A stretch of DNA of 64,000 bases from Xanthobacter sp. YC-JY1 (GTDB lineage: Bacteria; Pseudomonadota; Alphaproteobacteria; Rhizobiales; Xanthobacteraceae): positions 2,527,001 to 2,591,000 of the forward strand of contig NZ_CP032674.1 in assembly GCF_021730305.1 (NCBI RefSeq), written 5' to 3'. The notes under the pieces are model-generated. The model was given only the letters and a program-made list of their open reading frames with translations, made no database searches and was not told the origin of the DNA. Position 1 is the stretch's first letter. The number at the start of each line of letters is the position of its first letter. Made by a program: the position numbers and the translations under genes. Shown piece by piece: positions 40,801 to 46,262 of the stretch.

Positions 40801-42030
40801 GATTCCTATACCATCTTCGTCGCGGATCAGCTGACCAGCACGGCGTTGGCGAAGGACAGCGGCCTTGCCTACAGCTGGGCGGTGCATGCCGACGATACCT
40901 CCCTAACCATCAGCCCCATCGCCCACTTCCTGCCCAAGGGCGTCTGGCTGTCGGGCAATGAGGCATCCGTCGGCGGAAGCCTCCAGCGCGTGTGGGACAC
41001 CGGCGATGTCGGCGGCATGTCCAAGGTGTTCAACGGCCTCATCGACATAAATTCGGCGCTGGCCTACCAGAGCGCGCTGGGCCAGCTGTCCCCGCAACTG
41101 CTGCAGGCGCCAGCTGGACTGCGCATCGGCGAGAGCCAGGCCTTCCTCGACCGCACCCTGAGCTGCCCCGTGTTCGTGGCATCGAGCACCCAGCTGCGGG
41201 AGGACAACTGCGCCTGGGCGCGGATCATCTACGACCACACCGGCCAGACGACCACCTCCCAGATGCAGGGCTATACCTCGGACAGCCTGATCTTCCAGGC
41301 CGGAGTCCAGCGTGAGCTGGCCACGGACTGGTTCCTCGCCTTGTCGGGCGCCTATCAGCAGTCGTCGGTGTCCAGCCCCAGCGGCTGGTTCTCGTCGAGC
41401 GGCAATGGCGGCGATATCGGCGTCGCCCTGAAGCGGCAGTGGGGCCCCTGGCAGTTCTCTGCCGCGGTCGATGCCGGCTGGGTTTCCAACGACAACACCC
41501 GGACCATCGGGATCGCCGGAGGTCAGGCCACCAGCAATTCCGATGTCTACAACGTCACCGGCCGGCTGCGGGCGTCCTACGAATTCTCCTTCTCCAACTA
41601 CTATCTGCGGCCGAGGCTGGACCTCGACCTCATTCATGTGGAGATGCCTGGCTTCAGCGAACTCGGCCGCACGGGAGCGGAGCTGGCGCTGCAGGGATCG
41701 AGCCTCACCACCTTCGTCGCGACCCCGGCTGTGGAGTTCGGCGGCCGGATGGACCTGCCGGACGGCGTGGTGCTGCGGCCCTACATGACCCTCGGCGCGT
41801 CCTTCGCCTCCAACGATGCCTGGCAGACGACGGCCCGCTTCCTGTGGGCGCCGCTGTCGGCCGGCAGCTTCGTCACCTCCACGCCGCTGCCCGACGTGCT
41901 GGGCAATCTTGACCTCGGATTGCAGGCGGCTACCCGCGACAATCTGGAGATCAAGGTGGAGTACGGCCTCAATGTCGGTCAGGATTTCCTGTCCCAGCGC
42001 GGCATGGCACGCTTCGCCGTCCACTTCTGA
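31888..42030 (+). CDS. Giant Gly-rich autotransporter adhesin (type Va secretion)
   Basis: A 3,380-residue single-polypeptide autotransporter. Parts in order: an extended signal region (residues 1 to about 55; hydrophobic core after MLLSTALTTTLCSLVLVAA, cleavage near AAA-QT), a Gly/Ser/Thr passenger (56 to about 3010) and a C-terminal translocator barrel (about 3100-3380) ending GMARFAVHF, the terminal Phe expected for BAM recognition. The passenger from residue about 546 to 2783 contains about 37 modules, each ending in the motif AQS(I/V)GGGGG, with short beta-strand runs (VTVTNSGTITTSGD) as in right-handed beta-helix adhesins. The only Cys residues in the mature protein are isolated. No TpsB partner or protease domain is visible. 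An alternative ATG at 31966 would give a conventional signal peptide. Probable role: adhesion or aggregation at the cell surface. Confidence 0.92.
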   Translation: MASSRLAHGCDARIAPCSVYGASTARMLLSTALTTTLCSLVLVAAPVAVTPAAAQTVVTMPYALNSQGATGSKGSSDTDDWETTRGGVGGAGGSIGATSIIISGGSSSTYAIQSITTGGTGGQGGYAAVYSGLSTGYAYGGAGGSGGTGGAFTAAVSSITTSPASTTPITIQATGGTGGLGGYGSAQGFGHGYGGAGGTGGSGGALTISVTGSTLGSAAGGIVITSVGGEGGGGRSGFTDDQSFAGAGGTGGSGGNASIKISSTSITSGNGPGLSITSAGGAGGAGGYSRSGLAAHAGAGGQGGNGGNVYVGLSSVTIQSPNGAGVYAASLGGNAGAGGNAKGISGNGTAYGGGNGGNAGNVTIVVSGTAITSTGAGIVASANGGAGGYGGYAGADLPNASGGNGGNGGNGGNVQVTVSGNSQISTSGTSAAGIAIYANGGAGGLGGKASGTFSGSGGDGGQGGTGGTASLTVQSGVTIITSGDTAHGIIVAANGGAGGNGAPADDSLNETGGNGGTGGSAASGTVVTVNVASGAKVQTSGYASNAIVAQSLGGTGANGASVGGFISSSGGVAGPGGAAGNVYLKSGAAVSTTGNGSVGIVVQSVAGGGGNGGSADAVFVSMGGNGAVSGDGASATGINSGTVTTTGNYAHGMLVQSVGGGGGNLIIGGTCSNGGVGCVAVGGYAGSSGTSGTGGAAETTARNFGSITTGGNFSDGVLAQSIGGGGGNGGGAGGLASLGGQGASGGNGGKTTLYNSGTIITSGDNSLGLVAQSVGGGGGRGGGTMSVGVGVSAAIGGGGGSGGNGGNVYVTNTSATPSTVIISTSGRYATGLLAQSIGGGGGAGGKAVADTLEGAALTIGGSGGSGGNAGSVTVTNAAGIVTTGDRASAILAQSVGGGGGSGGSGLSQSGGLYVAVASAIGGSGGGGGNGGVVTVTNSAEITTSGLDSMGIVAQSIGGGGGNGGSAAANAISAGVDGSVTVNTSVGGSGANGGIGQNASATNTGSIKTSGAGSTGILAQSIGGGGGTGGDASALGVSVSSGVALTVSATLGGQGGAGQNSGAVTVSNSGTITTSGDFADGIIAQAVGGGGGNGGVGSTSANAASLSGKTSVTLGLGAGGSGNVAGNAYAVTVVQSGTITTSGVSARGILAQSVGGGGGTAGGGTADAAGGSVDLTVGLGGKGGGGGKGGDVTVTNTGQIVTTGADADAILAQSVGGGGGTGGSASGKSSTKASDLPKGSNSTFTLSADLGGTGGYGGNGGNVTVTSVSPASANPTHIQTSGDHASAIVAQSIGGGGGKGGAAAGSASGGQASLSLTLGAKGGVGGAGGDVTVNTDAVIETKGEDSVAILAQSVGGGGGIGGNSNAASTSKIALGAALAGTGGLGYAGGTVTVTTSGKITTSGKLSDAILAQSVGGGGGVGGSVGSDSHASGSQSVSATLTLGGAGGAGSNGGTVSVTNSAIIATSGDTANGILAQSVGGGGGKGGSSTAKGSGGSYSITATLGGAGGTGSQGGQVTVTNSGTILVTGDHSNAILAQSVGGGGGTVGASADASAAKTASLSFSLAGTGGSGGYGGDVSVTSTGDIRTEGQNGIGILAQSIGGGGGNAGSATNAATGKFAIGAAIGGTGGAGGNGGNVTVDLYNAKLGSLVTTGNAADGVLAQSIGGSGGNGGAGSGKADGAGGNSASLDVAVGGGGGSSGYGETVKVNNGSATTQGVAITTLGTGSNGIVAQSIGGGGGKGGATTSSSAAKGSSSTASLTVGIGGNGGSGNTGGGAYVNTVGGTIVTGGDHASGIVAQSIGGGGGIALASHTAADGTKADAAVTATLGGSGGSGNTGGTASVENGATILTLGNFSYGILAQSIGGGGGKSGTSGGAANGGTAGVTLTLAGAGGSGGDGELASVSTSGSVYTAGKGATGILVQSIGGGGGAAGSADNAASGKISIGAAVGGSGGGGGNGGQATATLSAAGGGGRIITTGDAADAVLVQSIGGGGGSAGSGTGKADGKGGNGLGLSVDIGGGSGSGGNGESAIVVNGTGADPSATAFAIVTVGTGSNGLVAQSIGGGGGKGGAASSTTSGTDAANVSATLGGSGATGGNGGAATVVNAGQVQTSGDHASAIVAQSIGGGGGNAVSTVSTASGQSAKLNLGASLGGSGGGGGNGGIATVNNSGTLVTGGDFGQGILAQSIGGGGGSAAVTGNSGTGGTAAVTLSLSGSGGTGGYGSTVSVSNTGNIFTVGTGASAILAQSIGGGGGAAGSAQNATSGKIAVGTIVGGTGGAGGHGGEVSVTATGAVTIVTSGDAADAIVAQSIGGSGGVGGAGKSTADGKGGNSFDLSATVGGGGGSGGYGGRVEVLFGSGDTSHLVTKGHDSAGILAQSIGGGGGKASVASSSGGDTGGTATVAASLGGSGGGGGNGGNVIIGINGATQTLGDGSDGVLAQSIGGGGGNASVANSVANGGQNAITATFFLGGAGGVAGNGETVNVTQQGSIVTSGDLANGMVLQSIGGGGGRASTVATDSGNGSFSATVGLGASGGAGGAGGNVYGNVFGTIQTSGDASIGVLAQSVGGGGGIAATSSTKTSGSHSVALTLGGDGGSGSGGGTVTVDLAAGSVIRTSGDNAFGVLAQSIGGGGGIGGTSSADATGAVAFGGSAGQGGNGGNIYALAGGTIVTSGTGASAIFAQSVGGGGGIGGSAASAVFSNQDGIQGSGGGSGNGGAVYVSLTGTATTRGDNAPVIVAQSIGGGGGLAATAGGVGLGTAGGAGTGGPVTVLVSGSAIATGDNSPAIFAQSLGASGNGQIQILVADGGVVRGGTGTAAIVLSGGTQNTVSIAQGATVSGLSGMAIEAGVGDDSVNNKGTLNGSVDLGGGTNGLVNEAGATFNSGTVVKTAGDTSTFAATFGAEQGAPGFINHGTVNPGGLGVIATTSVAGGLGSDGVLQVDVDSASARNDQIRVVGGATLTGTIEPRATSIAPKDSYTIFVADQLTSTALAKDSGLAYSWAVHADDTSLTISPIAHFLPKGVWLSGNEASVGGSLQRVWDTGDVGGMSKVFNGLIDINSALAYQSALGQLSPQLLQAPAGLRIGESQAFLDRTLSCPVFVASSTQLREDNCAWARIIYDHTGQTTTSQMQGYTSDSLIFQAGVQRELATDWFLALSGAYQQSSVSSPSGWFSSSGNGGDIGVALKRQWGPWQFSAAVDAGWVSNDNTRTIGIAGGQATSNSDVYNVTGRLRASYEFSFSNYYLRPRLDLDLIHVEMPGFSELGRTGAELALQGSSLTTFVATPAVEFGGRMDLPDGVVLRPYMTLGASFASNDAWQTTARFLWAPLSAGSFVTSTPLPDVLGNLDLGLQAATRDNLEIKVEYGLNVGQDFLSQRGMARFAVHF
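33524..40260 (+). repeat. About 37 tandem modules of the autotransporter passenger
   Basis: The repeated unit averages about 62 codons and is anchored by (G/A)I(L/V)AQS(I/V)GGGGG. Between anchors the usual order is a variable Ser/Ala segment, a hydrophobic strand, GG-x-GG turns, VTV-type strand, then ITTSGD. The anchors differ in codon choice (CAGTCGGTGGGC versus CAGTCCATCGGC): the Val form dominates the first third and the Ile form the rest. The first anchor (33524) and last one (40234) are degenerate. Confidence 0.9.
36493..39408 (+). repeat. Higher-order super-repeat: three units of five modules, period 972 bp
   Basis: Measured at the anchor CAG/CAA codon, modules lie at 36493, 37465 and 38437 (exactly 972 bp = 324 codons apart) and their followers at 36676, 37648 and 38620 (again 972). 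The fifth members at 37276 and 38248 are also 972 apart; the third and fourth drift by up to 24 bp. Corresponding modules share segments found nowhere else (AGSA-x-NA-x-SGK-I, then KADG-x-GGN, then TxGTGSNGxVAQS, then GDHASxIVAQS). This shows segmental duplication of a five-module block. Confidence 0.85.
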
Positions 42031-42045
42031 GGAGGCCGGCGCCGG

Positions 42046-42495
42046 ATGACTTTCTCCGCCGGGCGGTTAACATGCCGGCCAGTTATCGAGGTCCGGGAGC
42101 AGCGGGTGGCGAGGTGGCGTGAGGCAGGATGGGGGCGCGGCGCGTTTTGCGTCTGGCTTGCCTATGCCTTCGTGCTGCAATTGTTCGTCGCGGGCATGGC
42201 ATTCGAGCGCTCCGGCGGCGCGGCGATGGCCAATGCAGCCGACGGCCGAGTCCTGTGCGCCCGCAATACCGGCACTCCGGACGACAGGCCAATGTCGCCG
42301 CAAGCGGATCACTCCGTCTGCTGCGCCCTCTGCGCCTTCCATTCTCTGGCGCCGATCCTCCCTGTTGCCGCCGATGCCGGGCGTCCCGTCGCAACGCCCG
42401 CGATTTCCGAGCGGGCGGCCGTTGCCGCCGCAGAGGGAACCGGCCGCGTGCGCCGCGAGCCGCGATCCTCACAGGGGCCTCCCCTCCGCGCCTGA
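42046..42495 (+). CDS. DUF2946-like small Cys-containing membrane protein
   Basis: The predicted 149-residue protein has one membrane-spanning segment (AFCVWLAYAFVLQLFVAGMAF) followed by a polar region with the cluster HSVCCALCAFH. This is the arrangement of DUF2946-type proteins, which are often encoded beside copper and cobalt uptake genes. It starts 15 bp after the autotransporter stop. A GTG at about 42106 could be the real start, because the first 20 residues are Arg-rich and lack similarity. The copper chaperone gene follows. A metal-binding accessory role is inferred from Cys placement and context. Confidence 0.6.
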   Translation: MTFSAGRLTCRPVIEVREQRVARWREAGWGRGAFCVWLAYAFVLQLFVAGMAFERSGGAAMANAADGRVLCARNTGTPDDRPMSPQADHSVCCALCAFHSLAPILPVAADAGRPVATPAISERAAVAAAEGTGRVRREPRSSQGPPLRA

Positions 42496-42647
42496 CCCCT
42501 GACGCCTTTTGAAGGCCGAATCCGCCCCGCCCGCGCGGCCGCGCCATCGCGTGTCCGGCTCGGGTGGCGAGCATGTCATCCAATCCAACCAAGCAGGTTC
42601 ATTCCGCCGGGGGGCAGGAGCCCCGCCGGCGCAACCAAGGAGCACCC

Positions 42648-43139
42648 ATGTCCATTTTCCATCTCACCCGCCGTGCGGTGATGGCCGCAGCCGTCGCCAC
42701 CGTCGCCCTGACGGGCGCTGCCGTGGCGCACGACTACAAGGCCGGTACGCTGCAGATCGACCATCCCTGGTCGCGGGCCACGCCGGGCGGCGCCAGCGTC
42801 GCCGCCGGCTATCTGGTGGTGAAGAACACCGGCGCCGCCCCCGACCGTCTCATCTCCGCCACCGTGCCGTTCGCCGGCCGGGTCGAGATCCACGAGATGG
42901 CCATGAAGGACGGCGTCATGGTGATGCGGCCCATCCCGGACGGGCTCACCATCCCGGCGGGCGGGAGCGTCGAGCTGAAGCCCGGCGGCTACCACATCAT
43001 GTTCATGGACCTGAAGTCTCCGCTCAAGGAGGGCACCTCTGTGGACGGCACGCTGACCTTCGAGAAGGCCGGCAGCGTGCCTGTGAAGTTCACGGTTGAG
43101 GGCCTCGGCGCCTCCGGTAGCGCCCATCCCGGCCACTGA
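42648..43139 (+). CDS. PCu(A)C-type periplasmic copper chaperone
   Basis: The 163-residue secreted protein has a signal peptide ([20 protein letters not shown], cleavage near AVA-HD) and a PCu(A)C (DUF461) domain. The copper-binding pattern is visible: [13 protein letters not shown], then [11 protein letters not shown], giving the H-x-M...M...H-x-M ligand set. These proteins deliver Cu(I) to the CuA or CuB centres of cytochrome oxidases. The start is set by AAGGAGCACCC. The gene is followed by a terminator and then the cobalamin riboswitch, so its transcription unit ends here. Confidence 0.92.
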   Translation: MSIFHLTRRAVMAAAVATVALTGAAVAHDYKAGTLQIDHPWSRATPGGASVAAGYLVVKNTGAAPDRLISATVPFAGRVEIHEMAMKDGVMVMRPIPDGLTIPAGGSVELKPGGYHIMFMDLKSPLKEGTSVDGTLTFEKAGSVPVKFTVEGLGASGSAHPGH

Positions 43140-43161
43140 GGCGGGAATCGCACGCGCACGA

Positions 43162-43191
43162 CGCGCCGGTCCGGAAGGGGCCGGCGCGTTT
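43162..43191 (+). terminator. Intrinsic terminator after the copper chaperone gene
   Basis: CGCGCCGG (43162-43169) pairs with CCGGCGCG (43181-43188), with three more pairs including one T-G wobble, and is followed by TTT. It lies 22 bp past the chaperone stop and isolates it from the riboswitch transcript. Confidence 0.7.
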
Positions 43192-43242
43192 CGCCTCCGG
43201 GATTGCTTGACAGCACGGAGGTGTTCGGTGCCTGCTGCGCAT

Positions 43243-43460
43243 GCGAACGGTGCTCCGGTTGCCACGGCATCCGGAGTGAAACGGGAATGGGGTAGGGCCT
43301 GAACCTGCGCGGAAATCCGCCGGGGTGGCCCGAAGCCCCAACCGCCCCCGCGACTGTGAGCGGCGAGCGATCTTCCAGCATGCCACTGGCCAAAGCCCCT
43401 CGGGCCGGCCGGGAAGGCGGGGGTGAGCGTAGACCCGCGAGTCAGGAGACCGGCCGGTCG
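43243..43460 (+). ncRNA. Cobalamin (B12) riboswitch
   Basis: The conserved blocks occur in the right order: GGTGCTCCGG...CCGGAGTGAAACGGGAA, CCGCGACTGTGAGCGG, GCCACTGG (43382-43389), GGGAAGGCGGG (43411-43421), and the B12 box region GAGTCAGGAGACCGGCC (43439-43455). It ends about 50 bases before the CbiM-like gene, so adenosylcobalamin should turn that gene off. End points are approximate. Confidence 0.93.
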
Positions 43461-43509
43461 CATGATGACAACCCTCGGGCCGTCGGGTGAGACGGCAACG
43501 GAGACCAGC

Positions 43510-44193
43510 ATGCATATCGAACCCGGACTTGTGGACTGGGCCAAGATCGGCCTCAGCTATGTCACGGCGGCCGCCGCCGGCGGCTATGCCCTGAAGCTTG
43601 CCTATGAGGCGGCGCGCGAGCGCGGCGTCCTCTCGCTGGCGGGCCGCACCCTCGCCACCACCGCTCTCGTATTCAGCTTCTTCGAGGTGCTGCCGCACTA
43701 TCCGGTGGGCGTCTCGGAAGTGCACCTCATTCTCGGCTCGACCCTGTTCCTGATGTTCGGCGCGGCCCCGGCCGCCCTCGGCCTCGCCTTCGGCCTGCTC
43801 ATCCAGGGCCTGTTCTTCGCGCCGTTCGACCTGCCCCAGTACGGGATGAACGTGACCACGCTGCTGGTGCCGCTGTTCGGCGTCGCCGCCGTCGCGCGCC
43901 GCATCGTGGCGCCGGGCACGCCCTATGTGGAGCTGAAGTACGGCCAGGCGCTCGCCCTCTCCACCACCTATCAGGCCGGCATCGTCGGCTGGGTGGCGTT
44001 CTGGGCGGTCTACGGCCAGGGCTTCGCCTCCGAGAACATCGCCTCGGTGGCGACCTTCGGCGGCGCCTACATGCTCGTCATCATCGTCGAGCCGCTGGTG
44101 GACCTTGCGGTGCTCGCTGCCGCGAAGGCGCTGCACGGCGCCTTCAAGGGCGGCAACCCGCTGCTGGAGCGCCGGCTCTACGACGCGGCCTGA
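43510..44193 (+). CDS. cbiM: CbiM-like energy-coupling factor cobalt transporter permease
   Basis: The 227-residue polytopic membrane protein begins MHIEPGLVDWAKIGLSY. The N-terminal Met-His pair is the metal-binding start of CbiM-type substrate-binding components. It contains HYPVGVSEVHLILGSTLFL and further hydrophobic helices, matching short CbiM-like proteins of alphaproteobacteria. Being controlled by a cobalamin riboswitch, it most likely imports Co2+ for B12 synthesis. No CbiN, CbiQ or CbiO partner is adjacent, so it may work as a solitary component or with distant ECF proteins. The ATG at 43510 follows GGAGACCAGC. It ends at a terminator shared with the opposite gene. Confidence 0.9.
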   Translation: MHIEPGLVDWAKIGLSYVTAAAAGGYALKLAYEAARERGVLSLAGRTLATTALVFSFFEVLPHYPVGVSEVHLILGSTLFLMFGAAPAALGLAFGLLIQGLFFAPFDLPQYGMNVTTLLVPLFGVAAVARRIVAPGTPYVELKYGQALALSTTYQAGIVGWVAFWAVYGQGFASENIASVATFGGAYMLVIIVEPLVDLAVLAAAKALHGAFKGGNPLLERRLYDAA

Positions 44194-44218
44194 TCGCGCG
44201 CCCAACTCTCGGATAGGC

Positions 44219-44247
44219 GAACGCCGGCGGTGCTCCCGCCGGCGTTC
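44219..44247. terminator. Bidirectional terminator between cbiM and DUF983 genes
   Basis: A perfect 12-bp stem GAACGCCGGCGG/CCGCCGGCGTTC surrounds a 5-base loop, placed in the 60-bp gap between two convergent stop codons. Confidence 0.75.
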
Positions 44248-44253
44248 TGCGTT

Positions 44254-44823
44254 TCAGGGGGCTTCGACCGGTGGGGGCAGGGCGGCCGGGGCTTCCGGGT
44301 CCGGCACCAGATGGCGGAGCGGATCGAAGCCGCCCACATGGTTCGCCCAGGCGAGGCCGATGGCGAGGCCCTTGGCGCGGGGCAGCACATGGAAGGCGGC
44401 CGCCACGGCAACGAGTTCGCTGGCCGCGAGCTCGACCGCCAGGGGGAGGTCGCTGAGCAATTCCAGGATGCCGCCCACCAGCGATCCGGCCAGCAGCGCG
44501 AGAGGGATCGCAAGGACCGGTACCGCATTGGTCACCCGGGCATGGCCCAGCGCCTCGCCGCAATGGGCGCAGGCTTCCGAAACCTGCATCCAGCACCCGA
44601 ACAGGGCACCTTCGCCGCAGGCCGGGCAACGTCCGGACCAGCCGCGCCGCGCCGCATCCTCGATGGGGCGGGGCGGGTTGAAGCCGTTGGTGTGATAGAG
44701 CCGCCGCGGCGCGCGGCGCACCGGATCGAACGCGGTGCGGGTGACGGTGCCGAATTCCGCCGACATGGCGGCGCGGGCGCGCGCGAGCGCCTCCGAAGGC
44801 GCGTGAGATTGCGTGTCTGACAT
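44254..44823 (-). CDS. DUF983 family membrane protein
   Basis: The 189-residue protein has a zinc-ribbon-like motif (RCPACGEGALFGCWMQ, then CAHCGEA) and two adjacent hydrophobic segments (VTNAVPVLAIPLALLAGSLV and LAASELVAVAAAFHVLP). This is the DUF983 layout. In other alphaproteobacteria DUF983 genes sit near cytochrome oxidase or tRNA processing genes; the function is unknown. The first 60 residues are an extra basic/Pro-rich region. It is transcribed toward cbiM; the upstream neighbour on the same strand is a DUF2946-like gene 77 bp away. Confidence 0.85.
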   Translation of the reverse strand: MSDTQSHAPSEALARARAAMSAEFGTVTRTAFDPVRRAPRRLYHTNGFNPPRPIEDAARRGWSGRCPACGEGALFGCWMQVSEACAHCGEALGHARVTNAVPVLAIPLALLAGSLVGGILELLSDLPLAVELAASELVAVAAAFHVLPRAKGLAIGLAWANHVGGFDPLRHLVPDPEAPAALPPPVEAP

Positions 44824-44900
44824 GGACGAAAACCCGAAAGGCCGCAGGGGCGGCAGGGACCGGAGGCGTCGGGAGGCTCCCGCGCCGGTTCAGCTTTGGG

Positions 44901-45278
44901 TCACGTCACAGGAGGGCCACGGGCCTGGGCGCCGCGGGCTTCCTCCGCCGGCCGGCGTCCGCTGCGCGCGGCAAGGTGGGCGATGCGCCGGCCATCGGGT
45001 GCCGCCAACGCGGGTTGCGGCGCGGCGGCAAGGCCGGGCGCCGAGGTCAGGACGCAGGCGTCGCAGGGATGGGTTTTGAGAACCGCTCCCGCATCTCCGC
45101 CATTGAGGCAGAGGTCCGGAAGCGACCCGTCCGGCAGCGCATAGGCCGCAAGATCGATCGGCGCTTCGGAGGAGGGCAGGGCGACAGGCTGGTGGGCGAA
45201 CCCCAGCGTCAGCTGCGCCAGCACGAAAAGTGCTGCAGCGGCCGCCCGCAAGCCCTTGAATCCCAACCCGATGCCCAT
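44901..45278 (-). CDS. DUF2946-like exported Cys-containing protein
   Basis: The 125-residue protein begins with a signal peptide or anchor (GLRAAAAALFVLAQLTLGFA) and contains LCLNGGD followed by HPCDACVLTSAPGL. The C-x-n-HPC-x2-C arrangement resembles DUF2946 proteins associated with copper and cobalt homeostasis. The tail is Pro/Arg/Ala-rich. It lies between DUF983 (same strand) and the divergent aldo/keto reductase. It is the second such protein in 3 kb, with the cobalt transporter and copper chaperone between the two. Start at 45278 (MGIGLGFKG) has AAGCGGAGC upstream. Confidence 0.65.
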   Translation of the reverse strand: MGIGLGFKGLRAAAAALFVLAQLTLGFAHQPVALPSSEAPIDLAAYALPDGSLPDLCLNGGDAGAVLKTHPCDACVLTSAPGLAAAPQPALAAPDGRRIAHLAARSGRRPAEEARGAQARGPPVT

Positions 45279-45425
45279 GCTCCGCTTGTGTGCAACGCGG
45301 CAGAAGGGGTCAAGCGCGTGAATCTACGCAGCGTCCCCCTGCCGCAGGCCGACTCTGGACCTCCCCGAAGCAGGCGTTATGGTCGCCCGCAACCAGCCAG
45401 CGGAACGAAGCCCGAGGAAGCGCCC

Positions 45426-46262
45426 ATGACCAAGACCGTGACCCTTCCCAATGGCGAGACGGTGCCCGCCCTCGGCCAGGGCACCTGGTACATGGGTGAG
45501 CGCTCCACAGCCCGCGCCACCGAGGCGAAGGCCTTGCAGCGCGGCATCGACCTCGGCCTCACCCTGATCGATACGGCGGAGATGTATGCCGACGGCGGCG
45601 CCGAGGAGGTGGTGGGCGAGGCCATTGCCGGGCGCCGGGACGAGGTGTTCCTCGTCAGCAAGGTCTATCCCCACAATGCCAGCCGGGCCGGCGTCGCCGC
45701 CGCCTGCGAGCGCAGCCTGAAGCGGATGAAGACCGACGTGATCGACCTCTATCTCCTCCACTGGCGCGGCAACCATCCCCTCTCGGAGACCGTCGCCGGC
45801 TTCGAGTCGCTGCAGAAGGCGGGCAAGATCCGCCTCTGGGGCGTGAGCAACCTCGACACGGACGACATGGAGGAGCTGCTCGCGACCAAGGGCGGCACCG
45901 CCTGCGCGGCCAATCAGGTGCTCTACAATCCGAGCCGTCGCGGACCGGAGTTCGACCTGTTCCCGGAGCTGCGCTCTGCCCGCATTCCGGTCATGGCCTA
46001 CAGCCCCATCGAGCAGGCCCGCCTGCCGCGCGGCGGGGCGCTGGGCGCCGTGGCGAAGAAGCACGGCGTGGACCCGTTCCAGGTGGCGCTGGCGTGGGTG
46101 ATGCGCAGCGGCGACGTCATCGCCATCCCCAAGGCGAGCCGCATCGAGCATGTGGAGATGAACGCCGCCGCGCGCGATCTGGCGCTGAATGCCGAAGACC
46201 TCGCCGCCATCGACAAGGCCTTCCCCCCGCCGCGCCGCAAGGTCGGGCTGGAGATGCTCTAG
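45426..46262 (+). CDS. Aldo/keto reductase
   Basis: The 278-residue NADPH-dependent oxidoreductase has the AKR barrel motifs: ALGQGTWYMGE, the catalytic Asp-Tyr pair in LIDTAEMYADGGAEEVVGEA, the Lys in FLVSKVYPHNA, the His in DLYLLHWRG, and cofactor-site VIAIPKASRIEHVEMNA. The substrate is unknown. The ATG at 45426 follows GAGGAAGCGCCC; longer upstream frames are unrelated. Its TAG stop overlaps the stop of the opposing gene. Confidence 0.93.
   Translation: MTKTVTLPNGETVPALGQGTWYMGERSTARATEAKALQRGIDLGLTLIDTAEMYADGGAEEVVGEAIAGRRDEVFLVSKVYPHNASRAGVAAACERSLKRMKTDVIDLYLLHWRGNHPLSETVAGFESLQKAGKIRLWGVSNLDTDDMEELLATKGGTACAANQVLYNPSRRGPEFDLFPELRSARIPVMAYSPIEQARLPRGGALGAVAKKHGVDPFQVALAWVMRSGDVIAIPKASRIEHVEMNAAARDLALNAEDLAAIDKAFPPPRRKVGLEML

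Noticed and set aside
38389-40887. 832-codon minus-strand frame, also opposite the autotransporter
   Set aside because: Same antisense effect of third-position GC in repeated Gly codons; no start signal or domain.
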